A stretch of DNA of 64,000 nucleotides from contig JACTAT010000002.1 of NCBI GenBank assembly GCA_014526335.1, positions 3,702,506 through 3,766,505 on the forward strand, in the 5' to 3' direction. Each line of letters starts with the position of its first letter. Position 1 is the stretch's first letter. Source of the stretch: Chrysaora quinquecirrha (taxonomy: Eukaryota; Cnidaria; Scyphozoa; Semaeostomeae; Pelagiidae). A program made the position numbers and the translations under genes. The notes under the pieces are model-generated. The model made no database searches and was not told the origin of the DNA. It saw nothing but the letters and a program-made list of their open reading frames with translations. This document shows, piece after piece, positions 50,201 through 59,707 of this stretch.

Positions 50201-51963
50201 AACTATAAAATTATGGATGACAATTTTCATTTATTTCATGCTCAATTTTTTAAGAGAGGTCCTGTGACAGTTTTACACACGATATGGAAGCTTATTTACC
50301 ATGGCAGTTCCTGTTTGGGATCCATAGAAAATTGACACTGACTTGATTTCCAGGCTTTTTTCATTCTCTTGCTAGAATGAACGTAAAAGTTGCAAATCTG
50401 CACATACTATTTTCTAATGTAATAACTATATATAAATATATAATATATAAATTTATTTTAATTTTGTTCTTCTATTTCATCAGTGGGATATGTTGCACTG
50501 GGAAATTTTGCTACTTCAAGAAGAAGTTAAAAAATTACACTTGTGCAAATCAAATTTTTGGACGTTTTGCTATAAAACTGTCAAAAATTCAGTTACTGTG
50601 AGCTGTCAATCAGCATGACTTGGCCTTAGAAGACATACTCTTCTTAACAAATTTACAACAATACTAATACACACTAAGGTTTCTAGTCAACTCGCTCCAC
50701 TATCAACTAGCCCCATTGCCAACTTGCCCCACTTTAAGGTCAACTCTGCCCACTTTCAAAGTCAACTCGCCTCACCTTCAAAGTCAACTCGCCCCATCTC
50801 AAAAGTCAACTCACCCCCACTGAACTGTAAATGTTTAAAATTGGAGGTTCTGCCCCCAAACCCCCTTTTATCACACTGATAGATTCACTCAATTTTATCG
50901 TTTTCTATCATTTATTTAATGGTGGGGCAAGTTGACTTGACAGATGGGGCAAGTTGGAAGAACACATCGGATTCCATGACTTGAAAGAGGTCCAACTTTA
51001 CCATGTTATGGCAGGGCAAGTTGGCAGTGGGGCAAGTAGACCTATTACCCACACTAACATTCAAGCACCACATTATCAGAGAAGCATTACAGTATAATCT
51101 ATGTCATACACACAGTTATAACATACTTTCAGATGCTATGCTTTTCAACTACGTTATACTCTTTTGTGATACCTCAAGATGAATTCCGAGTAACAATGAG
51201 CAAAATTATTCCTAATTACCATAAAGATGAAATAAACTGATACCTTTCTTTTATTTGTTTCTGACTTTGATTTTATCTCAGCCCAGTTTTTTAAGACAAA
51301 GAACCAAGTCATGCCAAAGCTTCCAAAGACAAATGTAAAAAGTGGAATCCTTGCATAGTTCCACCAGATCACAAAATCATCACTCCAAGAATTCTGTCCA
51401 AAACTCAAGTGATCTTTTCCTGAAAGAATCAATATAAGAATTATCATATTTGCACTGATAAATATGAGTTATATTGAAGTGGGAAATGTTTAACGGCTAC
51501 AAGCCTTTTTTGTCTCAGGAGTGTAAGAAGAACCTCGGAATATTGAAAGTGGCAATTACAAAAATTGCCATTTGTACAGGGAGAGGAAATCAGTGAGTGT
51601 GGTTAAAGATTTAGGATTTACATGTAACGCCCCAGGTTTTTTCAAATATTTGTCCCTCCTAAATCAGCGCTGTTGCCATGAAATATATATAAAAGAAAAT
51701 CCTTCCTCTAAATAAAGCTTTACTTATTTAAAAGCTTTACTTAAGTAAGATTTAGGCCATAATAGGCCTAATAAACCCGAACAAGCGAAAAAGTGAAAAG
51801 AACAATAGACATCTCCATGGAGTGAATCTTCTTTTTTATCATTACCTTTATCAGAATTCTTTATGTCGGCTGTAGCAAAAGCACAGCTGAAAACAACGCC
51901 AAAGATCAAGAGAATGATAGTTTTTCTCTTAGGTTTTGCACATACACTGTGAAATTCCGCCAT
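26242..51963 (-). CDS. TYW1: tRNA 4-demethylwyosine synthase (TYW1), minus strand, incomplete
   Basis: Exons found, in coding order: 51846-51963, 51244-51419, 50300-50371, 49820-49921, 48945-49139, 45685-45854, 44152-44259, 42694-42762, 42286-42338, 41328-41446, 40036-40145, 39419-39490, 38782-38887, 37575-37710, 36254-36364, 26242-26298. The enzyme makes the tricyclic core of wybutosine at G37 of tRNA-Phe. An N-terminal membrane anchor (TIILLIFGVVFSCAF, then IPLFTFVFGSFGMTWFFVL) is followed by a flavodoxin domain (FYGSQTGTA, STYTNG, YAVFGLGNS) and an acidic/Cys-rich linker. The radical-SAM domain has CANKCVFCW as CxxxCxxC, HHTNPVGTEW, ALSLVGEPIMYP, LVTNAQFP and LYVSVDAS. The C-terminal piece is VWHTWIDYPKFHEL. 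The start is ATG 51963; an in-frame ATG at 52035 would add 24 residues. Not found: the end of the flavodoxin domain, a short linker exon, the exon(s) with the GVTYCG region, and the last exon. Confidence 0.92.
28657..29244 (-). CDS. Tctex1 domain dynein light chain, intronless, nested in TYW1 intron
   Basis: A single 195-residue ORF on the minus strand. Residues about 1-90 are basic and poorly conserved. Residues about 90-195 form a Tctex1 domain: FYEPDVRLIIQNVFE, YCKTTAKYLSGLIKDEVK, YDRYKIVSLVHLGQ, LRISSLCLFDKDLDNYAEF and the ending SIFAVGVVYGIYME. The long N-terminus and this ending fit the TCTEX1D/DYNLT2-DYNLT5 group (axonemal or ciliary dynein light chains) better than DYNLT1. It has no introns, whereas its host gene has many, so it may be a retrocopy. 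The frame is intact, which suggests function or recent origin. It lies on the same strand as TYW1, within the intron between 26298 and 36254. No poly(A) tract was seen right after the stop. Confidence 0.83.
   Translation of the reverse strand: MNIMAYDNAQYTVSLAGMIKAQNIAHKLKNRAVFLVAEKRKKENTGTITIAHRDEPVNRFERLQMNNNIIESANVKQRLQVASYRLEPRKRFYEPDVRLIIQNVFESNLSGKTYESEYCKTTAKYLSGLIKDEVKALGYDRYKIVSLVHLGQSIDQGLRISSLCLFDKDLDNYAEFKYNQGSIFAVGVVYGIYME
29880..30330 (-). mobile_element. Truncated non-LTR retrotransposon (LINE) 3' end
   Basis: On the minus strand, 30103-30324 codes a reverse-transcriptase C-terminal fragment with SLHGLTPEYLAKLF. The reading continues in another frame at about 29970-30125 with RNTATDLPLPLRK, FRGAKLWNNL and TFKRRL, the usual last block of CR1/L2-type ORF2. 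A run of eight A in the coding strand near 30145 marks the frameshift. The 3' tail ends in tagata-type simple repeats at about 29820-29850, as in L2/CR1 elements. 5' truncated and inactive. Confidence 0.75.
30302..30551. mobile_element. MITE with cacttttttt...aagcaac ends, copy 1
   Basis: The left end is cactttttttttcaataagc and the right end is gcttattaaaaaaaaagtg, an inverted repeat pair of about 20 bases. The interior is AT-rich without coding capacity. A related copy lies at 54342-54596. Both sit in the introns or flanks of the minus-strand genes. Confidence 0.7.
31023..31327. mobile_element. MITE with GGGACGTGCCGCCCAA ends, copy 1
   Basis: The left 16-base end GGGACGTGCCGCCCAA (31023-31038) is perfectly matched by TTGGGCGGCACGTCCC (31312-31327). 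The interior has several tacccatatttatacca-like units in direct order. Related copies are at 52762-53178 and 55931-56433. Confidence 0.8.
31616..32262. repeat. Minisatellite, about 23- and 47-base units
   Basis: Roughly 650 bases built from gatatccctccactgtactg alternating with aacatccaccactgtactga. It lies in the big TYW1 intron. The long minus-strand ORFs here (for example VDVQYSGGISSVQW repeats) are artefacts of unit lengths that keep a frame open. Confidence 0.92.
33421..33597 (+). mobile_element. GAAGGTG-ended SINE-like element, best copy
   Basis: About 177 bases from GAAGGTGCTGTGGCG to ttcaccttcaccttca. It has a tRNA-like head: box A TGGCGTCGTGGT at 33431-33442 and a perfect box B GGTTCGAGCCC at 33486-33496, spaced as in a tRNA promoter. 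The two ends, GAAGGTG and CACCTTC, are also inverted repeats of each other, unusual for a SINE. Other copies: 12423, 16046, 35859, 42950 and 49496. Confidence 0.75.
34214..34423 (+). other. Orphan plus-strand ORF in TYW1 intron
   Basis: A 69-codon ORF ending ADFLGEHLQS then stop, with mixed charged and polar composition unlike the repeats around it. No domain is recognised and no splice partner is evident, so it may be a chance ORF or the last exon of a decayed insertion. The surrounding 33600-35850 shows no other gene. Confidence 0.2.
35859..36016 (-). mobile_element. GAAGGTG-ended SINE-like element, copy
   Basis: Starts gaaggtgaaagggggaatgg and ends ccacagcaccttca; opposite orientation to 33421-33597, with an altered box B (ggtttaagccc on the minus strand). 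In the TYW1 intron. Confidence 0.7.
37015..37525. repeat. Polypurine tract (GAA/GGA-rich), about 500 bases
   Basis: The plus strand is almost purely A and G (gaagaagaaaaagaagaag-like) from about 37015 to 37525, lying in the intron just 3' of TYW1 exon 37575-37710. It could form triplex DNA. Long minus-strand Phe/Leu/Ser-rich ORFs here are artefacts. Confidence 0.9.
40262..40692. mobile_element. Inverted-repeat element with tgttggccaac motifs
   Basis: The left end gcaagacttgccgttgtcca and the right end caatgttggcacggcttgca pair imperfectly. The interior has many tgttggc and gccaaca motifs in both orientations. Non-coding. Lies between TYW1 exons 41328-41446 and 40036-40145. Confidence 0.5.
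41503..41878. mobile_element. Possible inverted-repeat element
   Basis: The left end gttcatactatgccggtacg and the right end gtaacggcattgtgtaaacg are an imperfect inverted pair, with cattccgtgttcatttcgtg-type motifs inside. Related sequence occurs near 24480-24600. Boundaries are uncertain. Confidence 0.4.
42950..43130 (-). mobile_element. GAAGGTG-ended SINE-like element, copy
   Basis: Starts gaaggtgaaatggtg and ends gctgcagcaccttc. The minus-strand box B region reads ggttcgagcac, one base off consensus. Lies in a TYW1 intron just upstream of exon 42694-42762. Confidence 0.7.
46425..46480 (-). mobile_element. tRNA-like SINE head fragment
   Basis: The minus strand reads gttggctctctgatcatgca followed by gtccaggctcgaatccc, resembling a tRNA D-arm to T-arm region. 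A similar piece in plus orientation is at about 36737-36765 (ttggctctctgatcatgcag). Short and degenerate. Confidence 0.45.
46975..47730. mobile_element. Transposon relic with G-run and C-run borders
   Basis: The left part has aaaattattggggggtgtca, ccacctaggggggttcgggg and catgctccccggaaaatttt; the right part has aaaattattgggggtgtcac and a run of 13 C. These look like eroded DNA-transposon sequence. It lies in the TYW1 interval 45855-48944, where the exon for the end of the flavodoxin domain should be. Confidence 0.45.
49496..49672 (-). mobile_element. GAAGGTG-ended SINE-like element, copy
   Basis: Starts gaaggtgaaggtgaaatgg and ends ccacagcaccttca; minus-strand box B is ggttcaagccc. Lies in the TYW1 intron between exons 49820-49921 and 48945-49139. 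Confidence 0.7.
50690..51045. repeat. Palindromic array of caacttgccccac motifs
   Basis: The left half (50690-50820) carries about six copies of tcaactcgccccac-like motifs; the right half (50920-51045) carries at least four ggggcaagttg motifs in the opposite sense. Together they form a large imperfect hairpin. In the TYW1 intron between exons 51244-51419 and 50300-50371. Confidence 0.7.
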
Positions 51964-52035
51964 ATTTTTCTGGTTGTGACTGAGGCCAGACTGGAACGTG
52001 AGCACATGGACATGAGGACACAATGAGACCGTCAT

Positions 52036-53639
52036 TGTCGATCGATTATCGATTCATTGATTCATTGATTCATTGATTGATTGATTGATTGCTAAATACA
52101 TACTGCGAAATACTGCCAAGGAGCGTCCTGTTTTCTAGAAAAATTAAACTAGAAAATTGAAGCCGGGCGTTGTATCGAAAGGGATCGTTGTATCGAAAGA
52201 ATTCTATCTGTAATTCTTTAAACTTCATAAGAGAAGCCTTTAACACATGGGTCAAAATTTGCAAAAAGATATAATCAAAGTATGTGGTGTAGCTTTTATA
52301 AATGATTTTGCGAAATGCTAAATTCTTTTTATGATATATGAAGTTAAACATCCTGAATATTGATCCTGCTCAAAATTTCTGGGAGCAACGCCTGAAGTTG
52401 TATGCACGTGAAAATGAAGTTTTATCGTGCGTGATTGCGTGAATCGTCGAAAAATTGCGCGTGATCGCGTGATTTTGTACCCCCTTTTGGGGCCTCTCAA
52501 ACGATCGAAAGTTGTTATAAAGTGTTTGTTTCTCGGCTCCACCGCGCCGAAAAAATACTTTTTCCGCATGTGCAATGAATTTCGTTAACCGTTAAGCGGA
52601 CTAAAATACGGAAGATATTCGCTAGACTCTATCCGCTTAACCGCGAAACTATACAGTAATGGACCCACGACAATGGAATCGGGAGGGGGTATTTCCCTTG
52701 TTCAAATGGAAGTTCTCAGTACCCAATTGTGCAGCCAGTAGAAGCAGCTGATGGAATACAACGTTCCGGGGGGGGGTACTTCCATTGTTCAATATACTAG
52801 ACGTGCCGCCCAAATGGGTTACTTTTTCAGCGTCAATTTCCCTACATATGGGTTGATTTTTCGTAAACAAGAGTTTCTACAGATGGGTAGTAAAATACAT
52901 ATAACATTTTAGAAATGCATTGCTTTGAAAAGCCTGATAAAAAGTGCGATTTACTTTTCAGCGCAAATGACTTTTCGACGCATTTAGAGCTGCCTCAGGC
53001 GTTAAATTTGGTTCAAACATTTGAGATATTGGTACAAATGGGTAAAAAATTTCGTTGTTTTTTCTATACATGGGTACAACGAGAAACAGAATTTATCGGT
53101 AGACATGGGTGGGTTTGGAAAAACTGGGCGGCACGTCTAGTCATTCTAACAATGAAGTACCCCCCGGGACAACGTTCTTGTAGACTGCGGACTGTCATTA
53201 GTAATTTAAAGTCACGTCGTAGAGTTTTTGTAAATTAGTATTGCGAAACATCCCAGAATTTGATCAAGTGCCCCCGGTAAAAGGGCCTCTATTCCAAAAA
53301 ATAACAATAACGTTAGTTTAACCCATTACTTTATTACTTTAATGCAAACATACTTGGTATGTTATCTTACACCCAGGGTGGCTATCTTAATATATAACGG
53401 TAAATGAAATTATAGCAAATTTACAAATTAGTGGATAAAGGTCTTTTTGTTCACCACATGGCTTATAAACTTGATTCTACTATTTTTGTACTTTTCAAAA
53501 GTGCATCATAATCTAATAAAAAATACTACATCACGGCTACAAAAGGTAAAATCAAATCGTTATAGGAATCATTTTTGAATCCGTACGTATTTGTCTACTA
53601 TTCGATTTCATGTACTGTTATTTTTTCCCTGCTTCCCTT
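52036..53639. other. Intergenic, TYW1 5' end to next gene
   Basis: Includes an attg microsatellite at 52048-52092 just upstream of the possible TYW1 start, and the MITE at 52762-53178. No supported gene. Confidence 0.6.
52762..53178. mobile_element. MITE with ccgggggggtacttc and ACGTGCCGCCC ends, copy 2
   Basis: The left end has cgttccgggggggggtactt, then ctagacgtgccgcccaaatg. The right end has tgggcggcacgtctag, then aacaatgaagtaccccccgg and acaacgtt. The outer and inner blocks both pair as inverted repeats. Same family as 31023-31327. Confidence 0.8.
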
Positions 53640-56600
53640 TTACGTGTGTCTTTTCGGTATTTTGAAATCTTGTTTTTCAACTTCAAGATCAAATTGAGAT
53701 TTAGATACAGAACATTCATGCATCGCATTAAGGTAATCTGGGTTCTTTGAACCAACACCAATGTTGCTTTCGTAAACAATAGAATCAGCGATCATTCTAT
53801 TATTCGCCATGCAAACTGCTTCTTTCTCAATTGCACTATTTTTATCAAAGATGTTCGTTGTTGAACTGCTGCTACCAGCTTCATAGTCATACATATCAAT
53901 GGAGGTACTGCAGTCGTTGTTCTGTCCCTCAGCCTGCCTCTCAAATGTATAAGGAGAAATACTTCTTTGACTGAGAAATTCTGTGACGAATCTAAGACTG
54001 CCTAAATGAAATAAATGACAGCTTTCTTGGTAACATTTCCATATTCCTCCTGGTGATTTCATTCTGCACTTTGAAATCAAATAGCGTAGTCTTCCGTTGA
54101 TCTCATGTATCCTCTTTGAGCAAGATGACGTATCATATGCTGAATTTTTGTGAAACAATAGAATGTTATTCTTAAACTGTGTGACATCATCTTTACTCTA
54201 CATGATAAATAATAAGTCAATAATCATGAGTTATATTGCAAAAAACAAGTATTAGAAAATGGTTACTCCATCTTGTTTGGTAGGTGCTTTATACGTGTGT
54301 ACTGTCAGTGTCAGGGTAAGGCCCTGGGCAAACAATTAAATGCACTTTTTTTTAATAAGCAACTGGTCAATTAGCAACTATGGCTGAAATTTGTTGAACT
54401 TTTTGGTTAAGTTAAGATGGCTTTCCTTGTAAAGTACATCGTTGCAAACTTGTCAATTACATTGAAAAGCAAGAAAAGAGCCAAAATAAGAGTTTTTAGT
54501 TGGTACCAGTTATTCCGCGAGGGCTGAAAAGCTAGATATACAAGCAACTTTGACGGCTGGACCAAAAGTCCAGTTGCTTATATAAAAAAAGTGTAACTGT
54601 CATTAAGCATTGCTCGACAAGCAGACTTTGCTTGGCAATATTTTTAAAAAAGTGGTTAGCAATGTTTCTTGACAAGCCATCTTTTACGACGTGGCCAAAC
54701 GGCCAGACAATGATGAAGCTCTCATTCACCAACCTTTTGCTTTGCAGATAGCTAAAGTAGACCTAAGTAGTTCAATCCTATGAAATTTTGAGCATAATTC
54801 TGGGAATAATATCTGGGTAATATCCAGCATCTAGAAACTAAGCAAATAACCAAAAAACAATTTTACGAATACAAGGTATTCTGAAAAAAACAGAAGACTA
54901 AAAATTCAGTCAGAAAAAAATACAGTAATTCAAAAAGAATACAACTAGAATACACTGTTAGTGTATTTGGATCTCCTTAAATGGGATACTTTACGGCCTT
55001 CTCACTTTCCAACTATGTTGAAAGAAAAATTTCTTAGCATTGAAATATAATGGAGTATAAAGGCCTGGCTAAACTAAGAGACATGTCGCGCGCGACATTG
55101 ATGTCCCCTCGGTGTCTCCCAGCTTAGCCACTTCGGAAGCTTTGAAGCGCGCGATAAAATTTGTTGCAAGAGACACGCAAATGTTTCTCGGAGGCAACAG
55201 AAGCATTTCTTGTCTCCGCGATATGCAAATGACTTAGGTAACATGTTGCTCGCTGCTCACCCGCATGTTGAGCCACCCTGGGAGACACGCCCAATACAGT
55301 GTCGTGTGCGACAAATCTCCTAGTTTAATTAACCATAGCTTAACTCACCATAAGCGTTATGCCGTAGAAAAAAGCGTCCCAAGTGCTCATTATATCTTTC
55401 AGACATTTTGCCATTTCCTGAATACACAGTGCAGCGTTTGGATCATCAACCTTGATAAATAAGAAGTTTAACAGTAATCTGATAAAGAGAGGTTGAATCT
55501 TGTCTACAAAAAGTGTTACAGTATAATCTTGTTATATAATAACGTTAGACGGACTTGTACATCAGAAGAAAAGTAGCTATTAAAACGCTTAAAAGTAGAT
55601 TACACTTTAAACAGAGTTATTTTTGTCGCTGAGTTGTTATTAGTTGCAGCTGAAAAGTACTGAGATTTGATGATGGTAAAGCGTATATGTTGCGTGGATG
55701 CTTTGATAGCCCTGATACGCCAGGTACTGCTAATCCTTACTTGATCTCATGAATGACCATGAACAATTTATGATCTTTAAGTACAACTACATTCTGTGGG
55801 TTTTCCTAAGAAATTTCTAAATGTATTTAATAGTTCTGAGTGGTAGCTAAGTGGAAACAACTATGGACATACATACTTCGACTAAAATTCCTCAGAGTAT
55901 AAACGTAAAAAACAGATTTTCGGTCTGTTTCGGACGTTTATACCCGGGGGGGGGGGGTACTTCAATGAGTCCATGATTAGACGTGAATCTGGACTTTGAC
56001 AAAAGGACCCATTTGTATGATAGGATTTTCAAGGATTTCTGACCCATTTGCATGAAAATCGGGAAATTTCAAGCCCTTGTGTATGAATTTGGTTGATTTT
56101 AAAACCCTTTTGCAGTGCTAGAGTTCACGAAAGGTCTCGCAAAATCGAATCTGACGGCGATTCTTTGCAATCAATGTGACTGAGCTCTGTTGTTGCTGCT
56201 AATTCATCGTTTGGAAAGCAAAAAACAAAGTAGAAAGGTTGTCAGCCACTTTGCGGTAAATTATAATGGGATCTTTTGGTAAGAAAATCCTAAAATACCA
56301 ACCCATCAACCAGAATCGAGCAGAATATCAGGCCCATGTGTAGAGAAATTCAGTCGAAAAAACCCATCCATATGAGCGGCACGTCTGGTATGTCTACATA
56401 TTGAAGTACCCCCCCCCCCCCCCCCGCGGTTTATACTTAGAGCAGTGTCAGACGAAAACATCCAGGAATGCGTTTATGTTGCTATATCCATAATAGCGTT
56501 AAGCAATTTAATAGAAAAGGCAAAATGGTGCGGCAAAAGCTGCTGCTACGATATCCGCGGTGTACAGTATCTCTGATAGTTAAAGCGTTTTGAAATCTTT

Positions 56601-58195
56601 TTCTCTTTGGTTGTTAACTTATTACTTTTTCCTGCTCATTATAAAATGCTTTATCGTGTTGCTCGTCTTTAATGAAGGTTATACTTCATTAGGCTTACCA
56701 TTGAGTAAAGTTTGGCCAAGTCTTCAAGGATCTCACTGACTTTGTTTCTAATCTTTGAGAATAAAACATTTTAAGAGTTAGCTATTTCATCGTGACACAA
56801 AACATTAAGAGAATTTCAACCTCTGCTTACACTACAACAAGGAAAGCATGCAAACAGTCAGTACCTGACGAAATGAGAAACTTCGATAGGAAAAGCGAAG
56901 CATTTTTTCCATGATTTTGCGATCATGATCTTCAACTGCAGTCAATTGTTGCAAAATCGTGTAAAGAAGATCTGTAAGATTTTGATTGTTATCATAAAAA
57001 TATGTTGCATACATTTAACATTATATAGGGCTTGTACACTAGACGTCACACCATAAAGAATCTAACACAATAAAACAAAACATAACACAATAAATAGATT
57101 ACATAAATGCCCTGCCATGCCACAACCGTTGTGCCAAAGTCTTTTTGGTGCATTAGTGCCTAGGATTGACTTTTCTCTTTGGTGGTGCCTTATAGACTGG
57201 GGTGTCAGGAGGGGGATTTGGGAACATTATAAGCGGGAGATTGGAATGAGCGGGGGCAAGCGGAATTTTCCTTTAATTCTGCAATCCTGGACAAAACAAT
57301 AGAGACTTCATTCGGCTTTTTGAATGGTTGGTGAAAAAACCCCCCACACCCCCATATCAATGTTGTTTTTGTTGACAGTACAATTTTTTTAGGGAAAATA
57401 CTTCAACGCTCTGTAAAAACAGCATTGAAATTGGGGGGAGGGGGTCCTCCATTGACAAGTGTACCTCATTACAGCAGGTTTCAAAAATTTTTAGCATCTT
57501 GCAAAAAGTCTTTATAGGTTTTGTCCAAGACTGTAGAAGAGTTAAGGAAATCTTAATGCTAAATGCCAATATCAACAGTTTACTATTGGTAAAAGACGAA
57601 ACTTGAATTTAACATGGTCCGAACATAAATCATATTTGATTTTGAAACAACAGAAGATTGTGTCAATTTGAACTTGATATTTAATCAGTGAGATACTCCT
57701 AATAGTAAGAGCGGGGCTGCTACTAAATATTCAAAGAATGATAAGCGGGAGGCCCCGTTTTAGGCATCAAGTGTAACATCTATTATTCAAGTACCAGAGA
57801 TGCAAAAAGGGATGACATATGCATAGCAGTTAAGGGGCAAGGCCAAGAAAACTTTTGCTAAGCTTGAAGGTTTGTACAAAGTAATTAGCCCAAAGTGTGG
57901 GGACAGTAGCAGGGGAATCGTAGATTTTTATAGAGTTAGTATTAGGTGTGAGGTAGTGTCAGGCTCTGACTTAAGGTATTATACCTGCCTGAGCCCTCAA
58001 CTCTGGCTTGTAATTGTTTGAATATGTTGCTTTGTATTGAAGACCTACCACTATACTAGTAATTAATTTCCATGATGTTGCACACGAAAAAGGTAGACTT
58101 TACAAACCTATGTTGGCCAAAATTTTGTTGTATGATAGTTTTAAGTGTTCTCTCTCGGCTGCCACTTGATTGTAATGATGCTGGTATTGATTGAA
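53640..58195 (-). CDS. Unrecognised helical protein with Ser/Asn-rich tail, partial
   Basis: Five phase-consistent exons on the minus strand: 58108-58195, 56865-56971, 56699-56752, 55349-55450, 53640-54197 (stop at 53640). They give about 302 residues; the first exon lacks a start codon, so the 5' end is missing or further upstream. The first 200 residues look like long amphipathic helices: FNQYQHHYNQVAAEREHLKL, AVEDHDRKIMEKMLRF, IRNKVSEILEDLAKLYSM, NAALCIQEMAKCLKDIM. Then comes a Cys-containing segment (YLISKCRM, GGIWKCYQESCHLFHLG) and a polar, probably disordered tail with many Tyr, Ser and Asn. No signal peptide or membrane segment. The helical part would fit a BAR-like or coiled-coil bundle, but I do not recognise the family. 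Confidence 0.65.
54342..54596. mobile_element. MITE with cacttttttt...aagcaac ends, copy 2
   Basis: The left end is gcacttttttttaataagca and the right end is gttgcttatataaaaaaagt. Interior blocks match 30302-30551 in inverted order (for example gagccaaaataagagttttt against ctcttattttggctc). Right beside a fragment of the gtttggcc MITE family. Confidence 0.7.
54597..54725. mobile_element. MITE family with gtttggcc ends, fragment (copy 5)
   Basis: Contains aagcattgctcgacaagc and acgtggccaaacggcc. Short and missing one end; abuts the MITE at 54342-54596, suggesting nested insertion. Confidence 0.45.
55060..55335. mobile_element. MITE-like element with gagacatgtcgcg inverted ends, copy 2
   Basis: The left end has ctaagagacatgtcgcgcgc and the right end has gtcgtgtgcgacaaatctcc followed by tagttta, forming inverted repeats. 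Same family as 20150-20415. Sits in an intron just 3' of exon 55349-55450. Confidence 0.7.
55931..56433. mobile_element. MITE with G-run/C-run ends, copy 3
   Basis: The left end has a run of about 12 G followed by tacttcaatgag. The right end has catattgaagta followed by a run of about 18 C. Inside are acgtgaatctgg and ggcacgtctgg, matching the ACGTGCCGCC ends of 31023-31327 and 52762-53178. The homopolymer lengths are likely assembly-sensitive. Confidence 0.7.
57000..58107. other. Intron of the unrecognised 53.6-58.2 kb gene
   Basis: Between exons 58108-58195 and 56865-56971. It contains low-complexity C-runs near 57340-57355 and G-runs near 57435. No repeat family was assigned and no gene is seen. 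Confidence 0.5.
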
Positions 58196-59513
58196 CTGGA
58201 AATGTAAGAAACAAGATTCAATGTAAGCTTGAGAGAGAATAACTATAATGTTATGATGTTATAACTTTTCTTTCATCAATTTATATGCACGTAGAATAAA
58301 AAACGCTCATAGGGAACAGTGTTTAACGCAGTATGACAAGATTGGCAGAATGTAAGCAGAAGCCGTTCATGTTATATCTCAAAGATGCAACGTTTGTGCC
58401 GTGGCAGGTATGACTAACTTGCTGCAAAGAGGACTATGATGTATACCTTATAAAGAACCAATGGCTGACCTATATTCTTGTAACGTTTATTTCTTATGTT
58501 CTTTGATACAGGGGGCTTTCAACTCTGGCAAAACTACCAGAATGAGGGGATTTCATCGCGAAAGAAGCAGGGGAAAAAACGACACTGCCATTAGAGGTAG
58601 GGTTGATGGTTAGCAATTTTTCATATTAAGGTTATCACTCTGGGAGGATAGTTTGGCAAGCATTAGGGTCAAGAATACGTAGAGTATTAATTATGTTAGC
58701 ATATAATTATTGTTTGCTGTTGAAGAAGGCCACTATTGAACTGCATCTCTATCTAAACCATCTGCATTTCTAACACCTATACTTTTCTTAGTTGTCTACT
58801 GAAAAGCATAAAGTAGTAAAGCATAAAGAAAATTCACCAATCTACTAACCATTTTTTCTTCTTAGACGATCGCAAAAAATTTTCAGTGACTTTTAAATTC
58901 TTGAAGATAATTGTTTAATAATGGAATACTGTTACTCGTTTTCTGCTTTAATTAAATTGAATAGGTATCTACTAGTGTTCTAACTTTCGAAATTGATATT
59001 CGAACATAGTTTTCTATTAAATATCTTAATGAAATCGAATGATTTGCATTTAGCAGTGCCAATACAAAGCGATTTAGAAATGAAAGAAGTGAAATATAAT
59101 GTAAGGCAAAGCATATATATTCGGAATAATTCAAGTCTAAGGTGGAAATGAATGATCATTGAAGCAACAGCTTGCTAAAGATTGGTCTTCGTGCAGCCCT
59201 AAATTAAGGCCACACCTACGAAACGATTGAACTAACGCCATTACAGTTATAAATGCTTACTTATGTAAAATGTCAACAATTACAACTTCTTGCACATAGT
59301 AGATGATCGCGGTCGCAAGAGGGCCCAGGTAGACTGCAGCTGACGGGAATCGGATGTCAACTAATTGCAGAAGCGCCAACTAGTTGCTAGAGCGCTCATG
59401 TCCACAGGTCAATTGGGATAAATTAGTTTCAAAAAATCGTCGATTAGTCGTCGGCAACTATTTTTCACTGTGCACAATGTCGACATGAGCCTGGCTTAAA
59501 ATTCGGATACTTG

Positions 59514-59592
59514 CTTGACCTGCAACGATGCAACGATGATGCAACGATGATGCGTCGATGATGCAATGATGAAGCGACGACGATGCGAAGAT
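59514..59592. repeat. Short tandem repeat (gatgatgcaac units)
   Basis: Imperfect units of about 13 bases, gatgatgcaacgatgatgcg-like, in the intergenic stretch. No gene associated. Confidence 0.75.
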
Positions 59593-59707
59593 GAGCTAGC
59601 CGAATGTTATTGTTAATAAACAAGCAAATGTTTTTTTCCCTTTCCCTGAAACGTGTCGGACGCGCGTTATAGGGTCAGTTGTTCAAAAATAGCTTATCGA
59701 TCACGTA

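Noticed and set aside
51724..52035. ATG at 52035 as TYW1 start, and the ORF reading through the donor at 51845
   Set aside because: The ATG at 51963 gives an N-terminus of usual style and the ORF tail beyond 51846 is intronic. The upstream ATG remains possible.
59257..59375. Possible upstream exon (VYLGPLATAIIYYVQE) of the 53.6-58.2 kb gene
   Set aside because: Its donor leaves the wrong phase for exon 58108-58195 and there is no start codon in frame; it could at most be 5' UTR.
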